Under the pieces are notes generated by a model. It was not told where the DNA came from. It made no database searches and saw nothing but the letters and a program-made list of their open reading frames with translations. A stretch of DNA of 64,000 bases from Bilabrum cf. latius (lineage: Eukaryota; Bigyra: Bicosoecida; Bigyra; Bicosoecida): positions 992,001 to 1,056,000 of the forward strand of contig OZ237741.1 of NCBI GenBank assembly GCA_965178125.1, given 5' to 3'. This document shows positions 13,701 to 22,740 of the stretch, one piece after another (the stretch's first letter is position 1; the number at the start of each line of letters is the position of its first letter). Made by a program: the position numbers and the translations under genes.

Positions 13701-14331
13701 CCCGATGGGCAAGCCGCCGCGCGGCTCTTCCATTGGCAGCAGCGGCGGCGTCGCTGCTGCGACACCCTCGCAGCGCCCAGGGGCCAATCGACCGGGACAG
13801 CCTGCCCAACTGCACGCGGGCTGGTCCGGGGGCACAGGGGGGCCCAGGCTGGGCAGACCGGCGAGCGTGTCGGGCCAGTCGTGGGGTTGGGCCAGCGGCG
13901 TCTCGGGGTCGACGAGTGCCCTGGACCCGGCCGAGCAGGAGGCGGCGAGCGAGCTTGAGGGCTGGTTGGACGTGTCCAGCACTGCTGCGGTGCCTGCAAC
14001 TCTGCGCGCGGTGAGGCCGCCCGCTGTCCCGCCCCTGTTCACGGATGCGGCGGGGGCGATGGGCGGGCCGCTGCGCGTCTGCAACGCCTGCTGGCCCGCG
14101 CTGCAGTGCGTGCCCGAGCTGAGGCCCGCGCAGATCAGGGCGGCCGGGTCTCGGCTGAGGACTTTGCAGAGGGAGGCGCATACTGCGGTTGCCTTGCACA
14201 GGCAGGGGCTGCTCGATGCCCATACCCAGGCGGCCCTGCGTGCCTCCAGCAGCGGGACGGCGGCGCTGGCGGCCATGTCCTCTGATGACGCGCTGGCTGG
14301 GGCGGCGGCCCTGGGACACGAGGAGGGGTGA
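10774..14331 (+). CDS. Coiled-coil FYVE zinc-finger protein with split FYVE domain
   Basis: Exons 10774..10965 and 11071..14331 encode 1,150 residues. Residues about 1-250 form a coiled coil. The coil becomes continuous if the weak-donor 105-bp intron is removed and if TAG codons at 10819, 10894, 11128, 11275, 11287 and 11458 are read as a hydrophilic residue (for example HIESLEA-TAG-LTSAHEA and RDA-TAG-LMDLRAERD). More TAGs lie at 11698 and 12703. The FYVE finger starts with W at the WSADGDHTHCTLC segment (residue 645 is the first Cys) and shows the RQHHCRCCG signature and a third pair, CSQC (669-672). The last pair, CNAC in RVCNACWPAL, comes at residue 1068, so about 395 low-complexity residues separate the third and fourth zinc pairs. 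FYVE domains bind phosphatidylinositol 3-phosphate on endosomes. The 105-bp intron keeps frame, so retention would still be translatable. TGA stop. Starts 207 bp from the divergent TmcB-like gene. Confidence 0.85.
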
Positions 14332-14612
14332 GCGCCCCCCTTGACGGCAATGTGCTACCCTAGATCACATTTTTTGCGAGTGCGCGAGGCTCGATCTGCG
14401 CCCTGGATACGTGGTGTGACGAGTGAGTAGGACGTGACGATGACGAGGTGCACGAGCAAAAGATGGCAAGATGCGCTGTAACCATATCCGGGGCATGTTG
14501 GCCGGGTACCATTTTGAGCATTCTGGCCTGAACTACATAACCCAGTACTGTGTCTTACGAATGGAACAAGTCAATACGTGCTGAGGAAGCATCGCGCCAC
14601 TCGGAACCAAAC

Positions 14613-17417
14613 TCAGGATTCCATGTCGGCCGCGCCTCCGCCGGCGGAACCGCCGGAATCCCCTCCGAAAAAGTCACCAAAGTTGTATGCCTCCCCCTTG
14701 GGCTTGCCTCCCATCCCGCCGCTGTCCTCTTCGCCAGCGTCCATGGCCTGCGACGCCGCTTTGCCCATGCTGCCCGCCCCCTTGGAGGCTCGCCTGGACT
14801 TCTTCCTGGCGTCCTTGGCCGCCTTTCTCCTGCCCCTGGCGTCGAGCGCAGTCGTCCCCTCCATCCCCATGCCCAGCTCGTCTCTCTCCGGGACCAGCGT
14901 GGAGGACGAGGACGGCCCGGTGCTGGGGCCAGCTCCACGAGACTTGACCGCCGCGGCGCCGGCGCGCGCCCCCACTACGACCCTGGCACTCTGCTGCGAA
15001 TCCCCCCCGCTGCCGCCGGCGGACGGGGCCCGCAGCCCAGCCGCCCCGTCCTTGTCCTCGTCCTCGTCGTCCACCATGGCGGCTCGCAGCGCCTCGGCCG
15101 CCCCGCCGGTGCTCGGCATGGCACCGGAAGAGGCCAGGGCCACGAAGCCGCCCGACTCATCGTCTCCTCCCTGCAGCAAAAAGAAAAGCAGCGTTGCGAA
15201 TGCAGAACTCGAATGTAGTGGGCAGACACAGACAGAGGCTGGCGCACTTCCTAGCAAGCTGCTGCTGCACGAGCGCAAACAAAAGCAAGCAAACAAGCAC
15301 AAGTCGTTGTGCAATACGGCGTGCGGGAAGGACAACTACGGGACCAGCCGTGGGTCATCATCGGCGGCCCCAACTCTCGGCCCCGCCCCGCCGCCGGCCG
15401 CCACCAGCCGCGACCCCTCCCGCTCGCAGCCGCACACCCGCTCCAAGGAGCGGCACTGCAGCGCGCGGGCACGAGGGCAAAACGGCAGCGACGGCTCGGC
15501 GACCCCGCTCAGAGGACGCAGCCCCCTACCTGCAGCAGACCGAGAGCACCGCAACATTCCCCAACCCCCCCACGCTCGAAAGTCCCCGAAGGAACCCCCG
15601 AAAGAAGAGGAGAAAGAAGAGGAAGCGAAGCCCCTGGACTGGAGCGTCAGGAACTGCGCCTTCGATCTCCGGGCGGAGGCTCCCGTGAAAACGGCCGGCG
15701 GCCCGGCGCAGAAAGCGACGGGCCATAGTGGCCAGGGAGACGCGTTGCTGTGGCGCGCAGGTAACGAGCCCGGGCGTGGGGGAACACGGCCCAGGGCCCT
15801 GACTTAATGCGCGCGAAACACGACAAACAAGCAAGGACACTTCAAGCAAGCACCAAGGCAGCAAGCCAACACGCAGTCACGAGCACGTTGAGACACAGGC
15901 ACAGCACTGGAGAGCAGCATCAATACACAAATGCAAACAGCACGCGCACTCACGTCCATAGCTGCAGACGAAGACGAAGAAGAAGACGACGAAGAAGAAG
16001 ATGATGGTACGGCCATGCCGCCACCGAACCCTACCATGGTGGCTGCCTCATCCCCCGACATCGAGGCGGCACCGGGACCCGACGAGGCCGCGCTCGTGGG
16101 CGGCAGCGTGTAGAATGGCACCTTGCCTGCCTGCCAGTCCGTGAGCACAGACCTCGCCGCCGCGACCAGGTCGTGCTTGCCTCCCTTGCTGAGCTTGCCC
16201 CTGGCCTGGGCCACGTGTCTGAGGAACTCCTCCGCGTCGGCAAACCGAGGCACCGAGTAGATCTCCATGAGCCTCTCTGGGGAACAACGGCGGAGGATTC
16301 CCTCCACCGCGAGCTCCGGGTCACCCATGGAATCCAGGCTCACGCAGTTGCGCAGCAGGAGACCAGCCCCGCCATCGTCCAGCCCCCCAAGCCCAGCGCC
16401 GTCGTCAAACACGATCCCGGGGCAATCGAGAAGCCTCACCTGGGAGTCCAGCGCGATCTCGTGGACCGCCTTGGTGAACCCAGGGCGGGGACTCACGCCC
16501 ACGGCCCTTCCCCTCTTGAGGGTGTTGATGATGCTGCTCTTCCCTACGTTGGGGTAACCGATGACCCCAACAGACACGGCCTTGCGTGGTGCGCCGGCCC
16601 CGCCGCTGCCGTCGCCGTCGGCCCTCCCGTAGTTCTTGATCAGCTGAAGCAGCTGCTCCGCACCGGCCGCGCCCGCACCCGTGACGGCCTTCCCCTCCTC
16701 CCTGAGGGCCCGCCCCACCCTGGACCCGGAAAAGGCGGCCAGCTTGCCTTTCTGCGACTGGGTAGAGGCCTTGAAGGCCACCGTGGGGAAGAAGCGCTTC
16801 AGGTACTCTACCCACTGCGTGACGACTGGCCCGGGCACCAGATCGATCTTGTTCAGGACAAGCACGACCTTCTTGCCCTTGCCCAGGCCCAAAATGAAGC
16901 TCTCCACGTCGGGGGCGCGGCAGGCCATGGGGTCACGGGCGTCGAGCACCTCGAGGATCACGTCGGCCTTCTCCACCACCGTGCGCATGTGGCGATAAAA
17001 CGCCTTGCGGTTGGCGGCTGCTTCTGAAAGCGCACCGGCTTGCTTGTACGGGCTAGAGCCGGAAGCTGCGGCACCGTCGGCGCCGTGCACGCGAGCAAAC
17101 TCCTGGCCTCGAGCCGCGGCATCCGCTGCAAGCGAGCCGAGGTCTCCCCTCCGGCGAGCTTCTACAGCTGCCTCACGCATTGCTTTGGCACTACGCTGCA
17201 TTTTCATCGTGTCGGCCATTCGCTTGGCCTACTTCATCAGCCGCTCCTTGAACGGATGCAAGTTCGGGACGCCAGGGTCCTTGCTCAAGGTTTTCTGCCC
17301 CTTGGGATTCAGCCTCGCAACTCGGCGCATCTTGCGCTTATGCTCTTTGACCTTATCCTTGATCGCATACTTTCTGCGCAGAGGCTGCCTCTTTGACTGC
17401 TTCTTTGTGATCGGCAT
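14613..17417 (-). CDS. GNL3: Nucleostemin-family nucleolar GTPase (GNL3/GNL3L-like)
   Basis: Exons 17417..15954 and 15170..14613, with a GTGAGT donor and CAG acceptor in phase 0. The N-terminus is the family's basic domain (KKQSKRQPLRRKYAIKDKV, then KDPGVPNLHPFKERLMK). The circularly permuted GTPase domain follows: LNKIDLV (G4), GYPNVGKSSIINTLKRG (G1) and DCPGIVF (G3), the order diagnostic of YlqF/YawG GTPases. These proteins act in nucleoli on 60S ribosome assembly. One in-frame TAG at 17229 falls in the KERLMK-TAG-AKRMAD segment, directly between two halves of the conserved N-terminal region, where homologues have a charged helix rich in E, Q and K. The C-terminus is serine- and acid-rich and ends in TGA. 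The intron of 783 bp is long for this window, so an extra small exon in it cannot be excluded. Confidence 0.9.
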
Positions 17418-17678
17418 GCTTGTTGCCCAGTTCTTCCAGCTGCAACTTCCCTAGGTTTACAGGAAATTAAAACTCGTCTGCACTTTCTAAGCGATACAGT
17501 AATATGAAATACTATACTACTGATTTGAGTCGAGCCAAAAAGTTCCAGTCTACCACACTGGTGGCTAGTTGATGTGTGTGCACTTGCAGCACGCATGTGC
17601 CCTGCAACTAACAATTTCCAAGGTCCTTGATATATTTAGTGTGGTTTGTATATCATTGTTTTGAATGGCTCGAATGTC

Positions 17679-17750
17679 GCCAGCATCGTACAACGGTCAG
17701 TACATTAGACTCTGAATCTAGGGACCCGGGTTCGACTCCCGGTGCAGGCT
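17679..17750 (+). tRNA. tRNA-Gln (anticodon CUG)
   Basis: A 72-nt cloverleaf. The acceptor strands are GCCAGCA and TGCAGGC with one A-A mismatch at pair 4-69. The D stem is GTAC/GTAC. The anticodon stem TTAGA/TCTAG encloses the loop CTCTGAA, placing anticodon CTG at 17712-17714. The T arm is CCGGG-TTCGACT-CCCGG. The overall sequence resembles eukaryotic tRNA-Gln. It reads CAG by standard pairing; reading UAG would need a G-U pair at the first codon position. No CCA is encoded, as expected in eukaryotes. An identical copy lies inverted at 24443..24514. Confidence 0.9.
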
Positions 17751-18237
17751 CGCCGCGAAATTTTTAATTTTTAGTCTTTCATATCCCACTGCCGGCAGCC
17801 CACCGTACCGCCATGGCCTGCCCACCACCTACAGGCGCAGGGCCGAGCAGGGGGCGCGGGGGCTCCCCGTCTCAACGGGTAGTGGTGGTGGTGGTGGTGG
17901 TGGGGCCTCCGGGACGCCCCCCGGTGGGACCATTCACGGTGGTGGGGACACTTTCCCTTTTTTCCGTCCAGTCGCGCTCTGCCGTGCCGGCTGCAAGGGG
18001 CACGCACGCCATGCCACGCCACCAAGCCGAGGAGGGCCGGGGCCCCGGGTGGTTGGCGGCGGCGGGGGTATCGGTGAGCCATTTGCTTGTCAATAGCCTT
18101 GCGTTTGTCTGTGCAACCAATGCATCATGTTCAGCCGCCGCGTATATACACAGGGCGTACCCCTGTGTGCTGCGATTCCACTCCATTGATGGTCGCGCGC
18201 CGCCTGGCCTCCCATCCCAACCCTGCCAGGCCCGGAG
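17751..18237. other. Intergenic, microsatellite
   Basis: No gene recognised between the tRNA and the dehydrogenase stop. A GGT trinucleotide run lies near 17880-17905. The rest is GC-rich without a conserved ORF. Confidence 0.5.
17761..17765 (+). terminator. Pol III T-run after tRNA-Gln
   Basis: Five T residues begin 10 nt after the tRNA 3' end, with a second T-run shortly downstream. This is the usual RNA polymerase III terminator arrangement. Confidence 0.6.
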
Positions 18238-19355
18238 TCAGGAGCTCCCGCCTAGCTCCGCGCCCGCCCCGCCCCCCTGCCCGTTGAGCGTTTCCAGCGC
18301 CACGAGGAGTGCCTGCGTGCCCTTCCTGCCCATCCCCTGCGCCTAAACCGCGAGGTAGAGCTGCTCGGCCAGCGCGAGACCGGGCATGGATAGCCCCATC
18401 CGCCTCGCCTCTGCCAGCGCGATGCCCAGGTCCTTGAGAAAGTGCTCCACGAAGAAGCCGGGCTCGAAGTCTCGCTTCACCATGCGGGGGCACAGGTTGT
18501 TCAGGGACCAAGAACCGGCCGCGCCCTGCCCCACGGCCTCGATGACGAGCGCGGGATCGAGTCCCGCTCGGTACGAGTAGAGCATCGCCTCGCAGCAGCC
18601 GATCATGTTGGTCGCAATCAGCACCTGGTTGGCCATCTTGGTGTGCTGGCCCATGCCCGGGCCGCCCATGTGACGAATGTTCTTGCCCATGGCCTCCAGG
18701 AGCGGCTGCACCGCACGAAGGTGCTCGCTCTCCCCCCCCACCATGATGCTCAGCGCGGCGTTCCGGGCCCCGACGTCGCCGCCGCTCACCGGCGCGTCGA
18801 TGGCACCCACGCCCCGGCTCGCGGCACGTGCTGCGATTTCTTGCGCCAGGGAGGGCTCGCTCGTCGTCATGTCTACGAGGACGGGCGCAGCGGCGGCATC
18901 CTAGCGGTCGGCCAGGCCGGCGAGCGCGCCCGTCTCCTGGTCCAGAATGACGGACCGAACGTCCGAGGGATACCCCACGATCGAAAACACTACGTCAGAC
19001 CTCTCGGCTACCTCCCTTGGCGTGGACGCGAGGGCCGCGCCCGCGTCTACCAGCGGCTGGCACTTGCTTGCCGTCCTGCTGAAGACCGTGGCCTCATACC
19101 CCGCGTCCAAGAGGTGCTAGCACATCCAACGCCCCATCACACCGGTCCCTGCGATGCGTGGTAGCGATACGGTGGCTTTGCGAGTACATTCGTGGGGATT
19201 GTTGCGATCAAGGCCGCGACGCGCGGCAAGTGCAACTGTTCGTAGCGCAACCACTGACCGATCCAGCCCACGCGGGGCTTTGAGCCAGCCGCTGAAGTCT
19301 GGCTTGTGCCGAAGCAACGTCTACTGCTACGTACGAGCTATCTTAGCCCGCGCAT
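18238..19355 (-). CDS. 3-hydroxyisobutyrate-dehydrogenase-like NAD(P) oxidoreductase, probably mitochondrial
   Basis: Exons 19355..19259 and 19148..18238. The splice joins PRVGWI-G to [10 protein letters not shown] and so rebuilds the Rossmann GxGxxG signature. The family motif [22 protein letters not shown], the substrate loop [10 protein letters not shown] with its catalytic lysine, and the C-terminal GRKGTQALL helix are all present. The first 25 residues are Arg/Ser-rich and lack acids, consistent with a mitochondrial presequence. Four TAG codons are in frame: 19338 (presequence), 19117 (MC-TAG-HLLDAGY, inside the Rossmann helix), 18901 ([17 protein letters not shown]) and 18343 ([16 protein letters not shown], inside the last conserved helix). 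TGA ends the gene. It shares a 237-bp divergent interval with the beta-propeller gene. The donor is GTCAGT rather than GTRAGT. Exact substrate (3-hydroxyisobutyrate or a related beta-hydroxyacid) is not determined. Confidence 0.9.
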
Positions 19356-19592
19356 GCCTTGTGGGGCAAATAGAAGGGCGGCACGACGGATGCTTGCTTC
19401 ATCTTTGGATCGCCCCCGGGCCAGTCGTCACCTCATCACCTGGAGAGCACCGCCGCAGATCGCACAGTTCGATTGCAGGTGAGCGCTTCGGCAAACAGGC
19501 ATTGTATCTTTCGTTGCGTGATTGAGTGCAGCCGACGCTGCCGCGACGCCCGCTCTGCGTTTTGTCCCGCACGGCGCAGCACTCCCAATCAC

Positions 19593-20798
19593 ATGCGCTC
19601 CGTTGCGGACCTGGTGCTGCTCGCATCCCTGGCAGTCCCTGCCGCGCTTGCCCTGGGGCCGTACACGAAGGATTGGCCGCAGTTTGGCCGATTCTCGGAT
19701 TTCCAGTCGTACAATCCGGCGCCGACGACTCCCACGTCGGCGCACCCGGAGTGGACGTGGAAGGCTCCGGCCAGCCTCGTCGCGTCGCCTGCCGTCGCTG
19801 GCGACCTTCTCTACGTCGGCTGCAGCGATGGAAACATGTACCAGTTCAACGTGACCGAGGCGAGCGGCGAGCCCGTGTGGGCGTTCAAGACGCAGGGAGA
19901 GGTTCGCTCGTCTCCCGCGGTGCTGGACGACCGGTCCGTCGTCTTTGGGAGCTACGACGCCAGCGTGTACCGCGTGTCATCGCAGGGCGACAAGATCTGG
20001 TCCTTTGCGACCAAGTCGAGCGTGTACGCGCCCGCCTCCGTGCACAACGACTCGGTGCTGATCGGCAGCTTCGACAAGCACCTGTACCGCCTGGACGCCA
20101 AGACGGGAGCGATGGTCTGGTCCTACAAAACGGGCTCGGCCGTCAACTCGGGGGCCGCGGTGAGCGACGAGCTCGGCTTGGTGGTGGTGATGAGCTTCGA
20201 CAAGTCCGTGCACGCCGTGGATTTCGCCACGGGGGAGGCGAGGTGGACCTTCGACACGGGGGCGCCCTCGGGCTCCACACCCGTCATCGCCCAGGGCATG
20301 GCCTTTGTGGGTTCCTGGAGCCAGAAGGAGTACGGGATCGACCTGAGGACGGGCCAGCCCAAGTGGACCTACGCCTCGGGGGGTGAGATCGAGAGCCACG
20401 CGGCCTACAGGCAGGGCGTGGTGTACGGGACCGCGGAGGAATCCAAGCGGGTGTTCGCCGTGGACTCGAGCACCGGGAAGGAGATCTGGTCTGTGTCCCA
20501 GGCGACCCAGGAGGTGAACGGGAGCCCCTCTCTCACGGACAGCGTGCTGTACTACGGTGCCAACGACCAGATCATGCGGGCGGTGGACATCACCAGCGGG
20601 AAGCTCCTCTTCCAGGTGCAGGCGGCTTCCAACGTCTTCTCCTCGGCCGCCATCGCAGACGACGGCTGGGTGTACTTTGGCTGCAACACGGCCACGCTGG
20701 ACGGCGAGGAGGGCGCTCAGGTGACGGGCCCCGAGTCCACGGTGGGGGTGCTGTACGCCATCAACCCCAGCAAGCACATGCAAGAGCAGGGGCAGTGA
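19593..20798 (+). CDS. Secreted PQQ-type beta-propeller repeat protein
   Basis: A 401-residue single-exon protein. The N-terminus is a signal peptide with a leucine/alanine core (VADLVLLASLAVPAALAL). At least seven repeats of about 40 residues follow. Each has the pattern S-P-A-V/x-G-[SD]-x-D-x-x-[VLM]-Y-x-[FVL] followed by W-x-[FY]-x-T, as in PQQ-like/YncE-like propeller blades. No transmembrane helix or partner enzyme domain is visible, so it is probably a binding or scaffold protein in the secretory route or cell exterior rather than a quinoprotein dehydrogenase. No TAG occurs in its 401 codons; the stop is TGA. The ATG at 19593 was chosen because it directly precedes the signal peptide. 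Confidence 0.85.
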   Translation: MRSVADLVLLASLAVPAALALGPYTKDWPQFGRFSDFQSYNPAPTTPTSAHPEWTWKAPASLVASPAVAGDLLYVGCSDGNMYQFNVTEASGEPVWAFKTQGEVRSSPAVLDDRSVVFGSYDASVYRVSSQGDKIWSFATKSSVYAPASVHNDSVLIGSFDKHLYRLDAKTGAMVWSYKTGSAVNSGAAVSDELGLVVVMSFDKSVHAVDFATGEARWTFDTGAPSGSTPVIAQGMAFVGSWSQKEYGIDLRTGQPKWTYASGGEIESHAAYRQGVVYGTAEESKRVFAVDSSTGKEIWSVSQATQEVNGSPSLTDSVLYYGANDQIMRAVDITSGKLLFQVQAASNVFSSAAIADDGWVYFGCNTATLDGEEGAQVTGPESTVGVLYAINPSKHMQEQGQ

Positions 20799-21144
20799 CC
20801 GCGAGGTGAATCGGGGCAGCGCCCCCACTGGAGGTAACAGGGGCTGCTTCGGCTGGGACACGGTTCCATCTGTGGATCGGAGCACCGGATGATCGGGGTG
20901 CGAGTGGTGCGCTCTGCTGGCTGGCTTGACGCCGCATCACGGTGGTTATGCGCTCGCGACAAGCTTGCATGCAGAGCGTGCAAGCAGTACGCTGCACGAC
21001 TTGTTGATCAACGCCGCACTCCATACGCTCCATCATTCATCAAAATAGCTGGCCACGTCTGCACATCGCTCTGCGCGGCGCGGCCGCGCACTGCAGTTGC
21101 ACCAAACAGCGGCGCCTCGGCTCTCGCTTTGCACACGCGCGTCC
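20799..21144. other. Intergenic
   Basis: 346 bp between the propeller stop and the E2 start. I see no gene, repeat or RNA here; it presumably contains the E2 promoter. Confidence 0.5.
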
Positions 21145-22266
21145 ATGGCATCGGCAGCGGCCGTGTCTCGGAAAGATTGGGACCCGCTTGGAGATGCCTT
21201 TTCCGGAGGAGCCCGATCCTTGCCACGTACCGCGATTCGACGGCTGCAGAAGGAGCTGCAGTCGCTGGCCAAGTCTCCGCTGCCCGGGGTGCTCGCCCAG
21301 TGCGACGAGAAGGACGTCTCGCTGCTTCACGTCCTTATCGTTGGCGCAGAGGATACGCCGTACGCTCACGGGTTCTTTCACTTTCTGCTTCGGTACCCGC
21401 CAGATTATCCAAGCAGCCCACCACGGGTCCGATTCATGACGACAGACAGCGGGACGCTGAGAATACACCCAAACCTCTATCAGAATGGAAAGGTGTGCCT
21501 GAGCATTCTCGGCACGTGGGTAGGACCGGGCTGGACGCCGAGCCTCACGACAACGTCGGTCCTCCTGTCCATTCAGAGCCAGATCATGCAGAAGGACGCG
21601 CTGCGCTGCGAGCCCGGATTCGAAGCCGCAGACTCCTCGAGCATACAATTATTCGACCGGTGGGCAGAGCACGAGACGGCTCGAGTCGGCATTTTGGGCC
21701 AGCTGGGCGATCGCAGCACGCTGCCCGTCGCTCTCAAGGAGCAGGCCCAGTCCGTGTTTGCTGCCACAGGAGAGTCGGCCGCCTCCCGCTGCCAGGAACT
21801 CGCCCGCGAGCTGCCGGATGGGACAGCATTCCGGGATCCCGGGAAGTGGAACACCGGCAGGAAGTTCCGCTTCGGCTCGCTGGCCGAGCAGCTGCTCGAG
21901 GCCTGGAAGGGGGCCAACCCGGGGGGGGGCTCCGAGGAGGCCGCCGCCGCCGCCGCCGCCGCGGAGCCAGTCGACGAGGCGGAGGGGGTGCCGAGCGCTG
22001 CGCGGGGCGGCGCCGGAGGGAGCGGCAGCACCGGTGCTGCTGTGGAAGGGGATGGGGCGGGTGCTGCTGTGGAAGGGGATGGGGCGGGTGCTGCTGTGGA
22101 AGGGGATGGGGCGGGTGCTGCTGATGGGGATGGGGGTGTTGCCAGTGGGGCGGAGTGCGACAGCGACGGCTCCACTTCTTCTTCGTCGTCGAGCTCCTCC
22201 TCGTCCTCCTCCTCTGACGGCAGCACAGCAAGACCCAGTGGAGCCACAAAGGATGCTGCACAATGA
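21145..22266 (+). CDS. Ubiquitin-conjugating enzyme, UBE2Z-like
   Basis: A class of E2 with an unusual active-site loop. The UBC core spans residues about 30-180: RRLQKELQSLAKSPLPG, YAHGFFHFLLRYPPDYPSSP, the HPNLY-NGKVCLSILGTW active-site segment (catalytic Cys in KVCLSIL) and GPGWTPS. These match UBE2Z, which in animals charges ubiquitin or FAT10 with the E1 UBA6. The C-terminal third is acidic and serine-rich, with a tandem repeat of nine residues. Start ATG at 21145 is preferred over an upstream in-frame ATG at 21097, because it fits the usual length before the UBC core. Stop TGA, no TAG in 373 codons. Confidence 0.9.
   Translation: MASAAAVSRKDWDPLGDAFSGGARSLPRTAIRRLQKELQSLAKSPLPGVLAQCDEKDVSLLHVLIVGAEDTPYAHGFFHFLLRYPPDYPSSPPRVRFMTTDSGTLRIHPNLYQNGKVCLSILGTWVGPGWTPSLTTTSVLLSIQSQIMQKDALRCEPGFEAADSSSIQLFDRWAEHETARVGILGQLGDRSTLPVALKEQAQSVFAATGESAASRCQELARELPDGTAFRDPGKWNTGRKFRFGSLAEQLLEAWKGANPGGGSEEAAAAAAAAEPVDEAEGVPSAARGGAGGSGSTGAAVEGDGAGAAVEGDGAGAAVEGDGAGAADGDGGVASGAECDSDGSTSSSSSSSSSSSSSDGSTARPSGATKDAAQ
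22036..22120 (+). repeat. 27-bp in-frame minisatellite in E2 gene
   Basis: Just over three copies of a 27-bp unit encoding the nonapeptide GAAVEGDGA, followed by a degenerate copy. The length is a multiple of three, so copy-number change keeps frame. Confidence 0.85.
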
Positions 22267-22498
22267 ATCGAATTGAAGATGCACAGCTGTCCATATGCTG
22301 CTACATATTGCAAAGCATCCATGAGAACACTACACACCACCACGCGCATCCCACAGGCTTCATCTGCTGACACCATTTTACAGGCCAAGCAGTCAGGTTC
22401 CTGTCACCAACCACACAACCACGTAACCACCATTTGTTGAGAGAGAAGAGGGGGGGGGGTGGGTCCCCCTGGCTCAGCTCTGTGCCTGCAGTGCAGGT

Positions 22499-22690
22499 GG
22501 GGAGGGTAGTGGGCTGCCGTGGGGAGGGTGGTGGGCTGCCGTGGGGAGGGTGGTGGGCTGCCGTGGGGAGGGTAGTGGGCTGCCGTGGGGAGGGTGGTGG
22601 GCTGCCATGGGGAGGGTGGTGGGCTGCCATGGGGAGGGTAGTGGGCTGCCGTGGGGAGGGTGGTGGGCTGCCATGGGGAGGGTGGTGGCC
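22499..22690 (+). repeat. 22-bp minisatellite
   Basis: About nine tandem copies of a G-rich 22-bp unit (core GGGAGGGTGGTGGGCTGCC with A/G variants). It is intergenic. The G-runs could form quadruplex structures on the plus strand. Confidence 0.9.
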
Positions 22691-22740
22691 TGTCGGCAGT
22701 CGTGCAGAGATGGGGCATTGTAAATAAAAAAAAATAAAAA

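Noticed and set aside
12702-14276. 524-codon minus-strand ORF opposite the FYVE gene
   Set aside because: Shadow of a GC-rich coding region; composition is arginine/proline/serine noise and the plus strand encodes clear zinc-finger motifs.
17712-17714. Suppressor tRNA with CUA anticodon
   Set aside because: The loop reads CTCTGAA, so the anticodon is CUG; the same holds for the copy at 24479-24481.
18238-19355. Programmed readthrough, selenocysteine or pyrrolysine as the explanation for TAG
   Set aside because: Up to 22 sites per gene, no common context, and TAG (not TGA) affected. Pyrrolysine systems are prokaryotic and rare-codon specific. Full reassignment is simpler.
19977-20885. 302-codon minus-strand ORF opposite the beta-propeller
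   Set aside because: No domain signal; antisense shadow of periodic propeller blades.
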